Shown here: positions 47,801-61,600 of the stretch, one piece after another
How the letters are laid out: the number at the start of each line of letters is the position of its first letter
How positions within the stretch are numbered: position 1 is the first letter of the stretch
DNA from: Lichenostomus cassidix
Taxonomy: Eukaryota; Chordata; Aves; Passeriformes; Meliphagidae
Assembly: GCA_008360975.2 (NCBI GenBank)
Contig: CM039211.1
Span: 9,074,713-9,138,712, forward strand
Direction of reading: 5' to 3'
Length of the DNA stretch: 64,000 nt
Notes under the pieces: generated by a model
Told to the model about the DNA's origin: nothing
The model's input: the letters and a program-made list of their open reading frames with translations, nothing else
The model's database searches: none
Position numbers and translations under genes: made by a program

Positions 47801-50768
47801 ACACTCCAACCTGTTTCTTCTCTGCATGAACTAACGCAGGTGATACTGAGGCATTAGTGGCTGCACACTGGTTTAGGCTGGAAAGCTGGAGGAGTTTTCC
47901 TGTGCTGGAGTGCTGGATGTGGGGACTGATTGAAATGTCTTCTTTATCTGACTTAGCTTCAACATCATCATTACCATGGTCCATTCACCCCAACAATGTT
48001 ACTGAAAGAATTAGCCAGCTCCAGTTTAGTCATATGGAAGAAGAGCATATACAGGCAGGATTAAAGTTATGGGTTGTCATGTTACTTAAAGTCAACCCTT
48101 TCAATTATGATTTTCAGGCAAGAAGAAATGTGCAGAACTCTTCGGTGTTTCAGCAACACAGTTCTAGTTCCCCTCCTTGCTTATTCTTTCAATACTTTTC
48201 TTTATGCTGGTTGAATTTGTGGATTGTGTTCCTAAGATTTTAAATGCTATTCTGTACATTTTTAGAGGAAATGTACAGACACTGTGGCCCATTATTGAAC
48301 CAGTTTGCATCTTTTCTGTTTAGACTGTTGATGTTAAGCTAACAAATCCCAATTTTTTTTTTTTTTACCTAGTCTCTTAGCAAACAAATAATGGAATGGT
48401 GTTTTAAGGATTAAATTTATTTTGTTTAAATGTTGTGTTGGAATACATAAAAGGGCATCATAAAGCTGAATTAAAATGTTTATTTTTCATAGATAGGTAA
48501 GTCCTGGTTTCAGTGAAACTGGTGTATGTAAAATGGATGGCATTTTCCTTTGGAAATAACTCCTTCATCCTTGTTTCTCCTGTCTGGTTTTGTTCTTCAG
48601 AAACTTGGCTATTCTTGACTGTAAAGGTGTAAGATGCTTACAATCAGTCTCCCCAGTCACAACTCTTGTTAATCAACAGTCATTCAAGTAAAAATAAAAA
48701 AGCCTGAAATGACATAGAAAGTGAAGTTTCTTCCAACTGTGACATGAAAGAAGGAAAAAAAATTAAATATTTTTAGTGCTTATGAACTGCAGGGAGGAAG
48801 GCTGGTACACAGGCAGTGCACTGAAGAACAGTTTAGGAAGTCTACTAAGAAAGCATGGAGAATAAACTAAAAATCTTATGCTTTTATTTCCCATAAATAT
48901 GATAATAAATCAGAGTGCTGGCATAGGAAAATAAAGGAATGGAAAGAATTTCCAGAACACAAACTTGGGTTGATAATCTCAGAAGTCTTTATATTAATAC
49001 TTAATAAACACTCAAGAGAAGGAAAGTGAACCCATGTTAATCTCTCAAGTTTATTTATGCTTTTCTTAATTGCAGTGCTTTTGAAGTTACTTAATTCTGA
49101 GCATGCATACACTATGCAAGAGTTGACTTACTAATTTTGAATTGTTGGTGTGCAAAACATTAGGGCTTTTAAATTGCAGATGAAACTTGTGTAATTTATT
49201 TTAAAGTGAACAATTCAGCATTTTGGAACTAATTCTTTATTGTCTTTACACATGTGAATATCCTCTTTGTCTTCAAGCCCCACATGACAGAGATCACAGA
49301 TGTAGTCAAGGCCTCTGTGCCCTTGCCAAGTGAAATCTCAGGCTATTTTTGTAGCTTAAAAATACTTTAAAAAATAATCCAATATGTTTTTTGTAAATTT
49401 CTAATTTATATGCTTGCTAGAAAAAAAAATTCTAAATTACCATCTAAGGAATATGTAAATATATTCAGGAAATCCCTTTTTCTATATCAAGTTTTTGCTC
49501 ATCTCCTTCTTCCTTTTAGTTTTAATAGCTACAATGAACATCTGTACTGCCCTTTTGAGCCAATTTTTAAAAGCATTCCTAAGCTGTTGAACTGTAGGGT
49601 ATCCTGAACTCTGTAAGTGACTTACGCCTTTGACAGCCTATGGCAGGACTGTAGGAATTGGCACTGTTTAAATAATTGGAAACCACTCTCCTTATTCCTT
49701 GTTTCTGTCTGCTCTGAGTCCAGGAATACATTCTTGAAAATCACTCATTTATAAAAAATTAAAACTACACTCACCAAAATTATGTAGAGAGGTGTAGCTT
49801 TAAGTAACTGTGTGACAGAATTACTCTCTTACCGTAAGAGGGTTTAAAGAACTTAGTGGGGGAAGAGGAGAAACAGGGAGATACATTTAGTTAATTTTTT
49901 CTGTAATCTCTAAACAGTCAATGCTACCTGTATGGATTGTCATTTGGCAGCCAGATGTAAAAGCAGCTCTGTCCTTCCTCATCTGCATACAGGCTAAGTA
50001 GCAAGTCTCGTTTGTTATTACAAAGGGATTTATTTCAATGAATAAATGAGGCAGGGGGTTGGCAGATAAGGGCACTTAAGCCCTTGGAGCATTACAGCAA
50101 GCTTGTAGAATATGAGCACTGAGCACGATAAGCTTTGCCTTCTTTGTTACCAATAGAGCCTTGCTGTGAAAATACGATGTGGCCTGGCCTGTGGTCTCCT
50201 TTCATGCTTCTCTGGAAGAATCGATCCTTGCAGAAAGCCTGGTCTGCAGGTGTACTACTGCGATTTCCTCCTGCTTACCTTTGAAAACAAGGACATGCTG
50301 CTCCCAGTCACATAATCCATGGCGTATGTTTTGCATTCATGCATATACATGCAAGCACTTGGCTTTTTAGATTTTTTTAAAATGTTGCATCTTGTTTTGG
50401 GACTTGGAGGAGATTTCTTCATTGCAAAGCTCTCTGTATGGTAGGCAAATTTAAGTGATTGATAAAAACATCTGGTGGCTTGATACTTATGAAAAAGGGA
50501 AATTCATGCAATTGCCTTTTGCCTTTCCATAGCAATCTCAGAAATGACATAGCTGATATAAGTCACTTCCTCTGTGGTGCCAAAATCAAACATGCTGCAA
50601 CTGACCTGTGCAATGAGCCTTTATTGTCACTTGTGATTGTGGTAGGATGAGCATATTTCCAAAAATCTAAATTTCGTGCTCCAAAAAAATTTAAAACACC
50701 AAGCTTCTTGTCTTTTCATCTCCCCTGTACAGAAAATAATTTTTTGTTTCTAATTGTGGAAGGGAAAT
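41807..50768. other. Non-coding host DNA, no gene seen
   Basis: Long AT-rich stretches with short chance frames (up to 141 codons, 46241-46666; 128 codons, 47857-48243). A balanced repeat-free island at about 49900-50180 is the only segment that looks possibly constrained. Confidence 0.65.
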
Positions 50769-50781
50769 CCCCCCCCCCCCC
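50769..50781. repeat. Poly(C) run of 13
   Basis: An uninterrupted run of 13 C on the plus strand. Homopolymers of this length often carry sequencing or assembly length errors. A second run of nine C lies at 37783-37791. Confidence 0.85.
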
Positions 50782-53700
50782 AATACTGCATTTGCATAGA
50801 GGCAGCTGGATTTAGCATTTTGTTTTTGAAAAATTGATGAATCTTCTGAGGGGATTTGCTTGGGTAATGGCAGTATGGAAGGTAATATTAAGAATGTTGG
50901 TACATAAGTTAACCACAGGGACTGAAAAAAGGAAGGACTGGCACATATTTTACAAAAGGATGTTTGATAGAAGTGTATTGCACAAGCTTAGGGTTATTAC
51001 AAAGTTAATTCAGACATTTAAGACATTTCCTGAAATTACATGTCTCCTGTTGTGTTAACAGTATTTATTCAGTTTGAAAATGGTGATGGCTACTGTCAAT
51101 TGCTGTTGTGATTAGATTCAGACCAACATTTTTTATGGGATCAAATTTTTATAAATGATTATGTGTCATTGCAGTCTTTTTTTTTTTCAAAAGAGCATTG
51201 GTAAATCACCTTCATAGGTGATATGTTTGTATTCTACTTCAGCTGCTTTAAATAGCCAATAAAATACATGTGCAAATGTTACTAAGTGTAGAAACAGGAT
51301 AAAACATGATAAAACACTATCTAAAACCACTTCACACATCAAGGCATGAGTCCTTTGGTATATGTCAGAAGAATGTGAGACATTAATATCAAATTCAGTT
51401 TGCATAATTTGCCCTTTAATGTATCTTTGTTTATTTAATTCTAAAAAGGTATGCTTAAGTATACATATGTCCTGTAAATATTTTTGTCATGTCTGCCAGC
51501 CACTCTGCTACCAGAATTAGACAATGTGGCTATGAAAAACCTTAACATAATGGATAAAGTCATGTAGTTTTTAGTTACATGAGAGAAATTTTACAAAATT
51601 TTAGAGGTTTTCATGGTTTCTCATGAGCTGACTGTATTGGATTTGGGATAACTCAATGAAATAATAATAATAAAATCTCCCTTATCTTTAAATTATTAAG
51701 GGATTAGAAAGTGATGTTTTTGCTGCACCATGGAAATTTCTAGCTGCAAAGGGTTGCAAGAAATCAGACTTCAAATCTGTTACTTTTGCACAACAAAATT
51801 AGGCTGGGTTCAACACTAGAGTCATGTGGAAGATTTTTTTCATATTTGAAAAAAAAGACAAATTTCTCTGGTGGTTCGAAGCTACTCAAAGACTTGAAAT
51901 GTAGGGAAAGGTACAAGGGCTGGGATTAATGAACAGGTCAGAAATGAATGGTGAATCCAATTAAATGCATCAACATGACCACCATGTGTGTAAATACCAA
52001 GACCTGGAGAACAATAGAAGTGTAGAAATAGATATAGAAGTATAGAAACAAATCAACTCGAAAATGCAATTTGCAGAAATGGATAAAACTTTTGTGGTTT
52101 TTTTTTTTTTTTTTTAAGGACTTTGTATCAAAATAGTTGTGTCATTTGTTGCTGCAATATAGGAAGGATTTTAGAAGGGTTTCTTTATTATTTCAGTTCT
52201 TGTTCTGTGCTCCCTCAGTATGTCTAGGTAAGTTTTCCTTGTAAACTAAGATTTTTGGACCAGCTTACCAGCTAAATAGAGTTAAGTATTTTGAAGTGTG
52301 TGCTATGCGGTGGGTCAAAGACTTGGGAGGAGGGGAAACCAACATCTTACTCAGAAGCTTTAAAGCATTGTGATTGCCTGTGTAATTAACCTGCTGTAAC
52401 TCAAAATTACTTATGCTACAGAGCTGGAATAAAAGTGAATTTTTAGGAGAAGTATCACGAGCCACACCCATTGTTTATCCCCCTCAAGCTAGATTGGATG
52501 AAATTAGATTGAAAAACAAAGTGCTTTAGGCCACTTAAAAATTGACAGACAGGTGGCAACCTTGGCAGGAATGCCCCTGGTAGCGCAGTGGGGCAGGTCC
52601 ATGGCAGTCACTGTGGTGTGGAGCACGCAGATGAAACAGGCCTTTGTACCTTCTTGAGGGAAGGTCTTGTGATTTGGACCATTATCTTGAACCTGGTAAT
52701 CGGGGCTGGTAATACCTCACGTGGTCTGTGCTGTGAAAACTGTCTGTAACAGAGCATATCAAAAACTGAGGAACAATCTCTTGGTTTATTCCATTTATAG
52801 TAGTTAGTGACAAGCCAGCTGTGGAATTTGCAAGCTATATCATCTAGCCCATACAGAGAGGGATAACCCAGAGTACATTCCAAGAGAGCAGTTACTGTTG
52901 TAATACAGTGACACTGTGATTTATGAAACATCTGACAAACATGCCACTGAAGAAGTCTGTTCTTTGTATCTGTCTTTTGTGCTTACTTGTGTTGTCCTGG
53001 TGACATCCTATCCCTCTACCTCCTGAAATACTTCTGTGCCATGTTGGAAATGAATGGAAGGCACCTCTTTCTTTCCAAGAAGGAAAAAAACGAGCTATGA
53101 ATGAGAAATAGAGAGAGATTGGGTAAGTGAGTCACTGTGCTTTGTCACAGTTGCACTCATTTTATCACACCTGACACAAGCTGAGCAGTACTTAAGAGTT
53201 CAAAGGAGAAAAACCAGTCCTTACTCTGGTATCATTTACTTTCAGTTCCAGAGCTGCTGTAATATTATAATGCTTCTCAGGCATGCCCTTTTTTTTGTTT
53301 GTTTTTGCTTTCAAAGAAAATATCCAAATGGTTCCGTTTAAGCTAGATGCTGTTTTTCTTTAACCCCAAGCAGTTTTAGCAAGTCTGTGAAATAACTGTG
53401 GCACTTACTTAAGATCTTAATTTCACTTTTAAGAGGTAAACGCATATTTTATTCTTTTTTTTCCATGTTACATGGTTTTACAGGAATGCCTGTGTTTTGC
53501 CAAAAATAATTACCTGGCCATGTTTTCTTACAATTTTTTTTTTTTTTTAAGAAAAAGCATATGAAAAAATTGACTTTTCTGTCTCTGGTGTGAATTTTCT
53601 CATAGTATCAAACTTGTGCTTTCTTCTGAGGAACTTTGTTGCTGCACTTTCCTCTGCTTTGTTTCTGTCTCACACCTGAACTGCACACAAGGCCTTCACA

Positions 53701-56700
53701 ACAGTAGGTGAAATAAAATAGATGAAGCCCTACCCACAGAGTCCAGTCACACAACAGTGGTGCTCCCATTGTCTCCAGTACTGAACCAAGACCTAGATCT
53801 TTTCTGGACTGAAAAGGCCAGCTGTTGGTGAATGGAAAAAAGATGAGGTAGGTCTTTGAAAGATAACTGTGCCAAGGCTCTGTGATTTTAGTGGGTTTTT
53901 TTCCTCAGTTTGTCACAAAAGCTCTTGAAACTTGCATGAAAAAAGAACAGGACGTATTTGTGCAGTATCCTATATGTACCCAATGGTAGCCTATATGTAA
54001 ATGGTGATACCACTTCCTTTGTAAAATACCCTTTGAGTTGTACTAGTGAAAGTGTTAAGATCAAAGTATTATTTTTATTAAAAGTGTGGTGCCTAATGTG
54101 ACTTCAGTAAAATAGAATAACACTGATGCTTTTTTCCTTGCAACCTACAGTTGTTGAAACTTTAATCATCACATTTATATCATTATTCTTGTAGCCTATG
54201 TAGCAATTCAGTAAGGCTTGAAAAGCATAGTCAATATTACTGGTCAATAGTTCTGTTTGTTGAAGGTATACATTTAAACATTGAATAGGGCTGTTTTTCC
54301 ATTGCTAAACAGACACAGCTGTCTTTAAAATGGTAGCTGAAGTTAGATACAACTTGAGGTGTAACCTAATGATTTACACCATGCCTTCAAAACTGCAAGA
54401 AAAAGTTAAAACAGCTGCAGAAGTGGCCAGGCACATACCTAGGAGGTCAAATCCATGGTATCACATTATAAACCATTGTTACAGGCATGCCTGTGGAAGC
54501 AGTTTGCTGTCTTTAACTGTACATAGAACAAGCCCGCTGAGTCCACAAGACATGGTTTAGAAAGAGCTAGAAAAAGGGAGAATCATCTGCGTCCCCATCT
54601 GTGTTTCTCCTCTTTCCCACTGCCCAAGTGGGACTAGGGGCTGAATGGAGAGCCAATGATAGCTGCTGGTCTTCCAGCGATGTGCTGGGCTGTGTTTGTG
54701 CAAGGCTGCACTGAGCCTGCAGGGTGGGATCCACTTGGAAGGAGCCTTGTCTGGCTTGAGGCTCTGGTTTCCTGTCTCTGTCACACCTTATGAAACCCTA
54801 ATTTTAGCACTTAGGTTATGGAAGGATTTAGAAACTCAAGCCTGTGTACCCTTGCTCAGTTTGGTTTTCTCAACAACTTTATTGCTCTGGTAACACGTAT
54901 AGCAGATTCCCACATGGGAGCCCAGGCATGTGTGTGCAGCAGTAAGGTGCATGCTCAGAACTGGCAACAAAGCTAGCTTTATGGAAGTGCCTTGAAAGTG
55001 GGGGGAGATCTTTATTTGCATGATATATCTTACCCTCCTGCTTTCTAATTGGTACTAATTGATGGAGAATGAAATTTGCAATCTTTCAGCCGCCCTTAGT
55101 TCACAAGGGCTTGCTTGTTACATTGTTCAGCCCACTGGCTGCCCTTCTCTTATTAGGCATGGTAAGTTCTCAGGGATCGCCTCTCGAGTGATGTGTATGC
55201 ATTAGCAGCTCCCCTACAGGCACCGAAGGCTTGTCAATCACTGTGACCTCCACAGCCCTCTAACAGGCCCAGCAAACAAGGCACTGAGGTCTGCAGTGTT
55301 TTTTTTTTTTTTTTAAACTTATTTTTCAGTTAGGCTTTCTGGAGTGAGTTTCTCTAATTATTTGAAAGTGTATGCAAACACTGAAGGAGAATTAGGAGCA
55401 TGAAGTGGGGCCTCTACTTTTATTAGAAGACTCTTGCTTCTCTAAATAGATGTCAAACATATTCTTTACTCTTTAGACAGTTAACCTTTCATCTCTCCCG
55501 TAGCAGAAATTCCACTCTGAGATATGCTAATTTGCTATTTGCAGCATTCTAAAGTAGAGGAGAAATGTCATTTGCAGTGCCCTCATTAAAAATTCTTTTA
55601 TCCAGATTGTATACATTTTTTTGCATTCTGGTTAGTTACATTTTTTTACTATATAAAACCACCCATCTAGAACCCTTCTCTCAAAAAAACCTGAATAAAA
55701 ACCACCCACAAAAACCCTTTAAGACAAATCTAGCCACAGATGACTCTTTCCCAGGCTTAAATTCAGCATGAAGTGTCCCCTGGCTTCATTTGCTAAGATG
55801 TACAATGCAGAAGTCCCCCACCATCCCCAGTCTTCCTTCAACCCTTACTCCACTCTTGAACTTAAAAAGCATTTTCCCACAGCTCTGTTACTGCTATTAA
55901 ATAAATGTCTTTTATGCAAGACAGGATGTTATAAGGGAAGTAGGAGGCACAACAGGGCAAGGCTTGGCTGAAGAAATGTAGCTTCTGTTGCCTGTTTCCA
56001 AAATGAGCTTCCCTCTTTTCCCTCTTTGGTTGGTCTCTGGGATACAGCGAGAGTTTGATCCAGCTCTGGCTGCAGAAAAGAAGAGATCCTTGTCCACCTG
56101 GATTGGTCTGCTCAGACATACTGCACTGTTTGAGCTTGTGCATGTTTCTCGGTATGATACTTTGCCACAAGTAGCAGTGGTGTCATGTTGTCAGTGCAGT
56201 ATGTTATCAGTGCCTGATTTCTTACAGCATGAGGAAAGCTGTTCTGCCTTGTTTTTAATTTTAGTTGATTTGAGAAAGGAAGGTGAAAGGAGAGTGAAAA
56301 TGTACTCCCTGATCAAAACGGGGCAAATATCAAATTAGCTAGTGTGTGGCTGCCTCCACCACACATATTTTTGCAAGTGTGTACAAGTTTTCAGCTGCTA
56401 TAGGAAGAGGGGAGCTGTTTGAAGAATGTGCTGTGTGCTTTGAGCGTGCTGTAGTTACAGGCTGTGGTCAGGCTGACGGTGAGGAGGAGACTTGCACCAA
56501 GCTGGGGAGATGGACTCTTCAAAGCATGCTCGTTTGTGGAGATGTGCCTGTAGGATAACAGTAGCCCTTGCTGCTTCTTTGAGTTTACCAATCGAGACGT
56601 ATATGCAGCAGGATTTGTTAATTTTTTATGCTCTTTCCCTGATATTTTCCATAAAAAGACTCATGTTCAGAGCAGCTGCGAGCTATTCCAAGTTGTTCAG

Positions 56701-57991
56701 TGCCCAGGATTTCATTTTGAGGGAGAAAATGATATCAGCTTCCTGAACCACTAGGTAATTTGAATAACTCTTGCTTTCAGTCTCCTCCCACAACATAGTT
56801 ATTTTATCCCTAGTACTTCCTTCAATTGTTTTTGGGTTGTTTTGTTTTATGGTCAGTAATGCACAAATTTTTCTACCAGCTTCTGTTGGAAAGCTAAGCC
56901 AGATTTGTGTTTTTAAAGTGCTCCTTTTGTGGGATTCCTTTCATTTTTTCACAACAGTTTCTTGGGTTTCTTTTAATATGTAATTTGAATACGTATTTGT
57001 GGGTTTTATGATTTTCCTAACTGATATAATTTTTTTCATTTAAGATATAGTCAGGAAAGTCAGTTGAAGCCATATGAAAGGAAAAGTAACAAAAAATTTA
57101 AGGCAACATACTTAAAAAAGAAGTTCTCAGCATTAAAAGGTGGTCAGTCACTGAGGATACATTAGGTTCAATAAACAGGCTTGAAGAATTTTTAGGATAT
57201 GCAATTTTTTATTTCATTTCTTTGAGCAAGGAATTTGTTTTCCTGTCAAGGAAAGAGAATAATTTGTGTTATTTCTCTAAGTGCTGAAGGCACTCATGTT
57301 CTTGGGCAAATTAATTTAGGTCTTCACGTGTGAATAGCCATTCCTCAGAACTTTTGCATTGTACACAGCTAAGTGAAAAATTAAAGCTTTGTAAATTGAT
57401 TCAGTTTGCGGTACTGGTATGTGTTCCCCTCTGCTTACCCTGGGAACAGCAAGGGTGAAAGTGGGAGGAGAAATAATTATGGGCACAACAGTAACCTTTT
57501 CTTCTTCTTCCAGACGTTCTCATAGGCAAAGAAAAACACACAAATTACTCCTCTCCTATCACGTACATGGACATTTTGTTAAGATGGATCTTTGTGGATT
57601 CCTAGGAGGGGACTCCAATTTGTATTTAGTCTGAAGCACTTGGCGGCGGCGGGGGCTGGGGAGGGGCATGCCAGAAGCCCTGTGCAATGGTCCTCCTTTG
57701 TTTAGGTCTGGAAGACTGGCTCTGTTCAGGTCTCAACAAGGGGATGTTTTCAAACAGTTTCAGGGAAAGCAGAAGGATTATTATTTTCTTTAATGATGTG
57801 GCAAAACACACAGCTTAAACTAGGAAATTAGGAACAGAGTAACCAGTGAATGTGATGGTGACAGAAAAAAAACTTTTTTTTCTTCTTTTGTTGATTGGTT
57901 TGATCCATGCAACGTGAGATGTTATTTTTTCCCTCCCTCCTTGGTACTGGCAGTTGTTTTTTATGTTTGCTGCAGATGTTCAGGAAACTAA
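50782..57991. other. Non-coding host DNA with an octamer/homeodomain island
   Basis: No gene is recognised. The stretch 54990-55280 has a perfect octamer ATTTGCAT (55014-55021), two CTAATT cores (55045-55050 and 55055-55060) and dense repeat-free sequence up to a T run near 55300. Poly(T) runs occur near 52100, 53540 and 55300. Confidence 0.55.
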
Positions 57992-58669
57992 TTCCAAAGA
58001 TTGCACCTGTGTGACACTGACCTAGGTGTACCTTGCCACATCCTGCTTTTATTCTGCTGCACAGATCAATCTGCAGTTTATTCTTCATCCCTCTCTCCTT
58101 TGTCCACAAAACCGTCCATCAGCCCCTCTTGCCTCCCCACACGTCCTGCGAGGGGGAGGGATGGATCTGTCTCTGTGTCTCAAGGCTGCCTTGGCAGGGG
58201 AAGGGAGGCCAAACTTCTGTCAGGTCAAGGTGCCCATCTATTAAGACAGTGTTCACATTTTCATTATGAGACTCTGTTTGAGGGATTTATAACTTGGCAG
58301 AGCAGACTTGCTGCAAAAGCTGAACTTGTCATACTTAGTTTCATCTGGGGTGGTAGTTATTGTTCTCTCCCACATTATCAGCCAAACGTTGTGCATAGGC
58401 TCTGTTTCCTCCCCACACACCCCCACCAGGAGATGGAGACGGTGTCTTTGCTAGAGGGCATTTTTGGTTTTGTTATGTTTTTTGTTTTTAGGCATCCGGG
58501 GGGGGTCTCAGATGTGCTAATGCCTTCAGCTAAGATAGTGTTTTGGCAGGCTCTCACAGGCTTTCTGAAGCCTGAAGTCAGGCTGCTGCTGCCAGCTTCC
58601 TCCTTCTGTTTTTATATTGCTTATAACTTGGGCCTAAATTACCTTTATTTTACATTTACGTCAGGATAA
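57992..58669 (+). other. Longest open frame, unrecognised, probably not a gene
   Basis: A stop-free stretch of 226 codons, the longest in the window. Its first in-frame ATG is at 58433, leaving only 78 codons from a normal start. The N-terminal part is rich in Ser, Pro and Cys. The C-terminal part is hydrophobic, with two possible membrane-like stretches (around codons 150-165 and 195-222 counted from 58001). I recognise no family. The stop codon TAA at 58667-58669 overlaps an AATAAA at 58668-58673. The block is GC-richer than its surroundings, which makes long chance frames more likely. It could be a terminal exon, part of a non-coding RNA, or chance. Confidence 0.2.
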
Positions 58670-58673
58670 TAAA

Positions 58674-61600
58674 GAGCAGGAGGTAAAGCCTGTGCTTGGT
58701 GATTGCGGCGTGGAGCTGTCGGTGTGCCGCAGCTGTGGCCCTGAAGGCCGGGAGCTCTCACGGCTCCCTCAGCGCAGGGCACCCCTCAGAGCCGGACATC
58801 TGCCCCCACCCAGGGACTGAGGTGTCCTTCAGACCCCGCAGAGAAGCTTCACACGCTGCATTTTGATGCGGAGCAGCCTGGGTTTGTGCTGTGCAAAAGA
58901 ACGGGGGCCAACCCTGGGGACGGAGGCAGGGCGGGAGAGGGGAGTAGAAGGACATCTGCTCTGCTGCGGGTGGTTTGGGTCCTGTCACCTGTGAGACCTC
59001 AGGGAATGCAAGTAAGGAGAGATTGGCATTGGTAAGAAATGCTTCCCACAACTAAGGAAACAAAAGAAGATTGGGGTTTCATTAGGCAGTTTCTTACCTT
59101 CGTAAATGCCAGCTATCTCGCTGAGTTAAGAACGGACAAAGGGAAACCTCTGCACCCTTAACGTGGGAATGTCCTTTTGAACTTGCCAGGGTCTGCAGTG
59201 TGCTGCTGGCAGACCCAGCAGGAACTCAAAACAAGCCTGGTGATAATTCTTTTACTTTAGATTGGAAGATTTTCTATTGTCAGCTGCTCAGTGGAGCACT
59301 TCAGGTTAAGCAGTCTCCTTATCCAAGGCTGTGAAGCCAAGTCATACTTCTCAGAGAAGAGGCCAGTTTGTTTAATCACTTTCTCAAATCGAAGGCTTTT
59401 GAATAAATCACTTCGTACAATTTTTCTGGCTTCTGTATATTGGCATACGCTTGAGTCAAAGAGTAAAAATTATTTTTAATGGTTACGTGGGCTTGCTAAC
59501 CTTACAGGTTTACAAAGTTGAAAGAGGGAAAATTATTCAATGTCAGATTTAGTAAACACCACAAAGCACACTTTAATTTCATTTTTTGACTTGGGAACAG
59601 AAAAATAACACAAGTTATGGAAAATCCACCCAGGAGTCACTTATGAAATAGCTTTATCATCTAGATTTTGTAATCGGGTGGATGGATGGTAGGTTTTGCA
59701 TTTACAAATTGCACCTTCTCTAGGTGGATTTAGTACATGAGCTGCAATTTATACACAATACATCTCAGGCTTCTCTTCTGTACAGTCTTGAGGTTATTAC
59801 TTTATTACCTTTTTTTCCAAGTAAGTGGTAAGACATGGAGCTTGGTCTTTTTACTTTGCTCCATTAAATTTATATGATAATGCTGGTAGTACAGAGAGAG
59901 ATAACAGCTTGCTGAGTCTTCTCCAAATGTAGGTATTCACCAGTTCTGTCCATATAAAATGAATTTTGCTCTAAAACCAGAACATTAATGCTAATTAAAA
60001 ATACATATAATAGATATAGAAAAGCTTACACAGTAATGAATATAGTTCCAAATCTGAAATGTAAATCTCTCAGGAAAGAAGTACTTCCCAGCTTTATTTT
60101 CTATTATTCTAGAATAGATCTGTTCTATTTTGAAAAGCATTACTATAGCATTCCTGCAGTGTCTGTTTCCTGGTTCCTTTTCTTTCACTTGGGCTGTCCC
60201 TGTCACTGGCTATTAACATCATGGTAACTCTTAATAATTTTTTTGAAATGCATAGAAAACTTTTTGCATTTACACAGAAGCTTGTGTTACCCAAAGCTGC
60301 AACTGTATTTGACCATGTGTTGTTTGTAGTGGACATGCAGGTTAGCCCATCTTAGCCACCGGTGAAACTGTGGGGTGAGGAATAACAGTAGCTGTTGCCC
60401 ATCTGGGAGCTCCTCCTGGAAGCATCTCCTTTTCTGTAGCCCACTAGGAGGTACCAGGTGTTCCTCTGGTGTTCGTGAAGGACACAGGCTCTGTGAGGGA
60501 TTTGGCATGCAACTCACCTTTTCTGTCACAGTACTTAAGCATTTCCCAGACTTTGAACTGATAAACATTTATTATCAGGTAAGTCATAGTACTTAGATCT
60601 CAACTGTTTTTAAATATCTGCAGCTACTTTTTTCTTTTTTCCAGCGAGAACTTACAAGATAAAAAGAAATATGGTACTAGGTACCTCTTCTGATGTGATT
60701 TTAAGAATATTTCTGATATTGCGAAATATTTAGATCAAAGCCAATATTTATTATATAACTAAATTCAAGAAGAATGCAGCAGTGATCTTGGCAACAATTA
60801 AAAAAAACTTGTGTAGGTTGCTTTAAAAAAAATTTATAGTTGCAGTGATTTGTAGTGCAAGTATGTGTAGCAACTACATGTAGTAGATTGTAATTCTGCA
60901 GGAGTTTCTGGTCCACGGAGACAGAAGTTCTGACCTAAAGCTTTACATGCAGGAATGGCAACTGAGAAGGATCTTTTCATGACAATCACTCAGTGCTACA
61001 AAGGGATTAAACTCGTGAGTGCACAAATGGAACTTTAAGGCTGTGATGTAGGACCCAACCTAGTTCTTTGCTAAACCACAGCTCCATGGTGTGAATGGTT
61101 TTGGCAGATCTTCTCATTTTAGTCCTAGTTTCTTCCTTCTTGGCTGTCTGCTGAGATCTCCCTGTAGTTAAGCATTTGTCATTCTCAGTTGTGATGACCG
61201 GTTGGATACTATGAAATGGATCAAGGGGTTGATCAAGGTCAAACCCAGCTCTGCTATGGGCCACCTGCAATTTCGTTAATCAAATCACTACACGTGTCAG
61301 GATCCATCTCACAGCCCCAAAAGCAGTTGTCTTTGTACAATTAGAGGGCAGTACACTACCCTGAGTCAGAAGTATAGGAACCCCTTTAGTTAAACAAGTT
61401 CTGAAAGCCTTGTATTGCTGAAGAACCACAGCCTTGGGAGTTTGTTTTCATTAATTTTGTAAATAGCCTAAATTTTACAAGGTAAAAAAAAGGTACTTAG
61501 TTTTTTCAAAGCTGATATGAAGAAATTAGCTTTTATTATGCTTTCTCTGTTGTCATATTTTGCAATCTGAAGGCAGTGGGATAATATAAGTTGAAGCAAT

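Noticed and set aside
52581..52600. tRNA A-box-like TAGCGCAGTGGGG
   Set aside because: No B box follows at tRNA or tRNA-SINE spacing and no cloverleaf can be drawn.
58680..59000. CpG island or promoter
   Set aside because: GC-richer than its surroundings, but short, with modest CpG density, and without an adjacent exon or core promoter motif.
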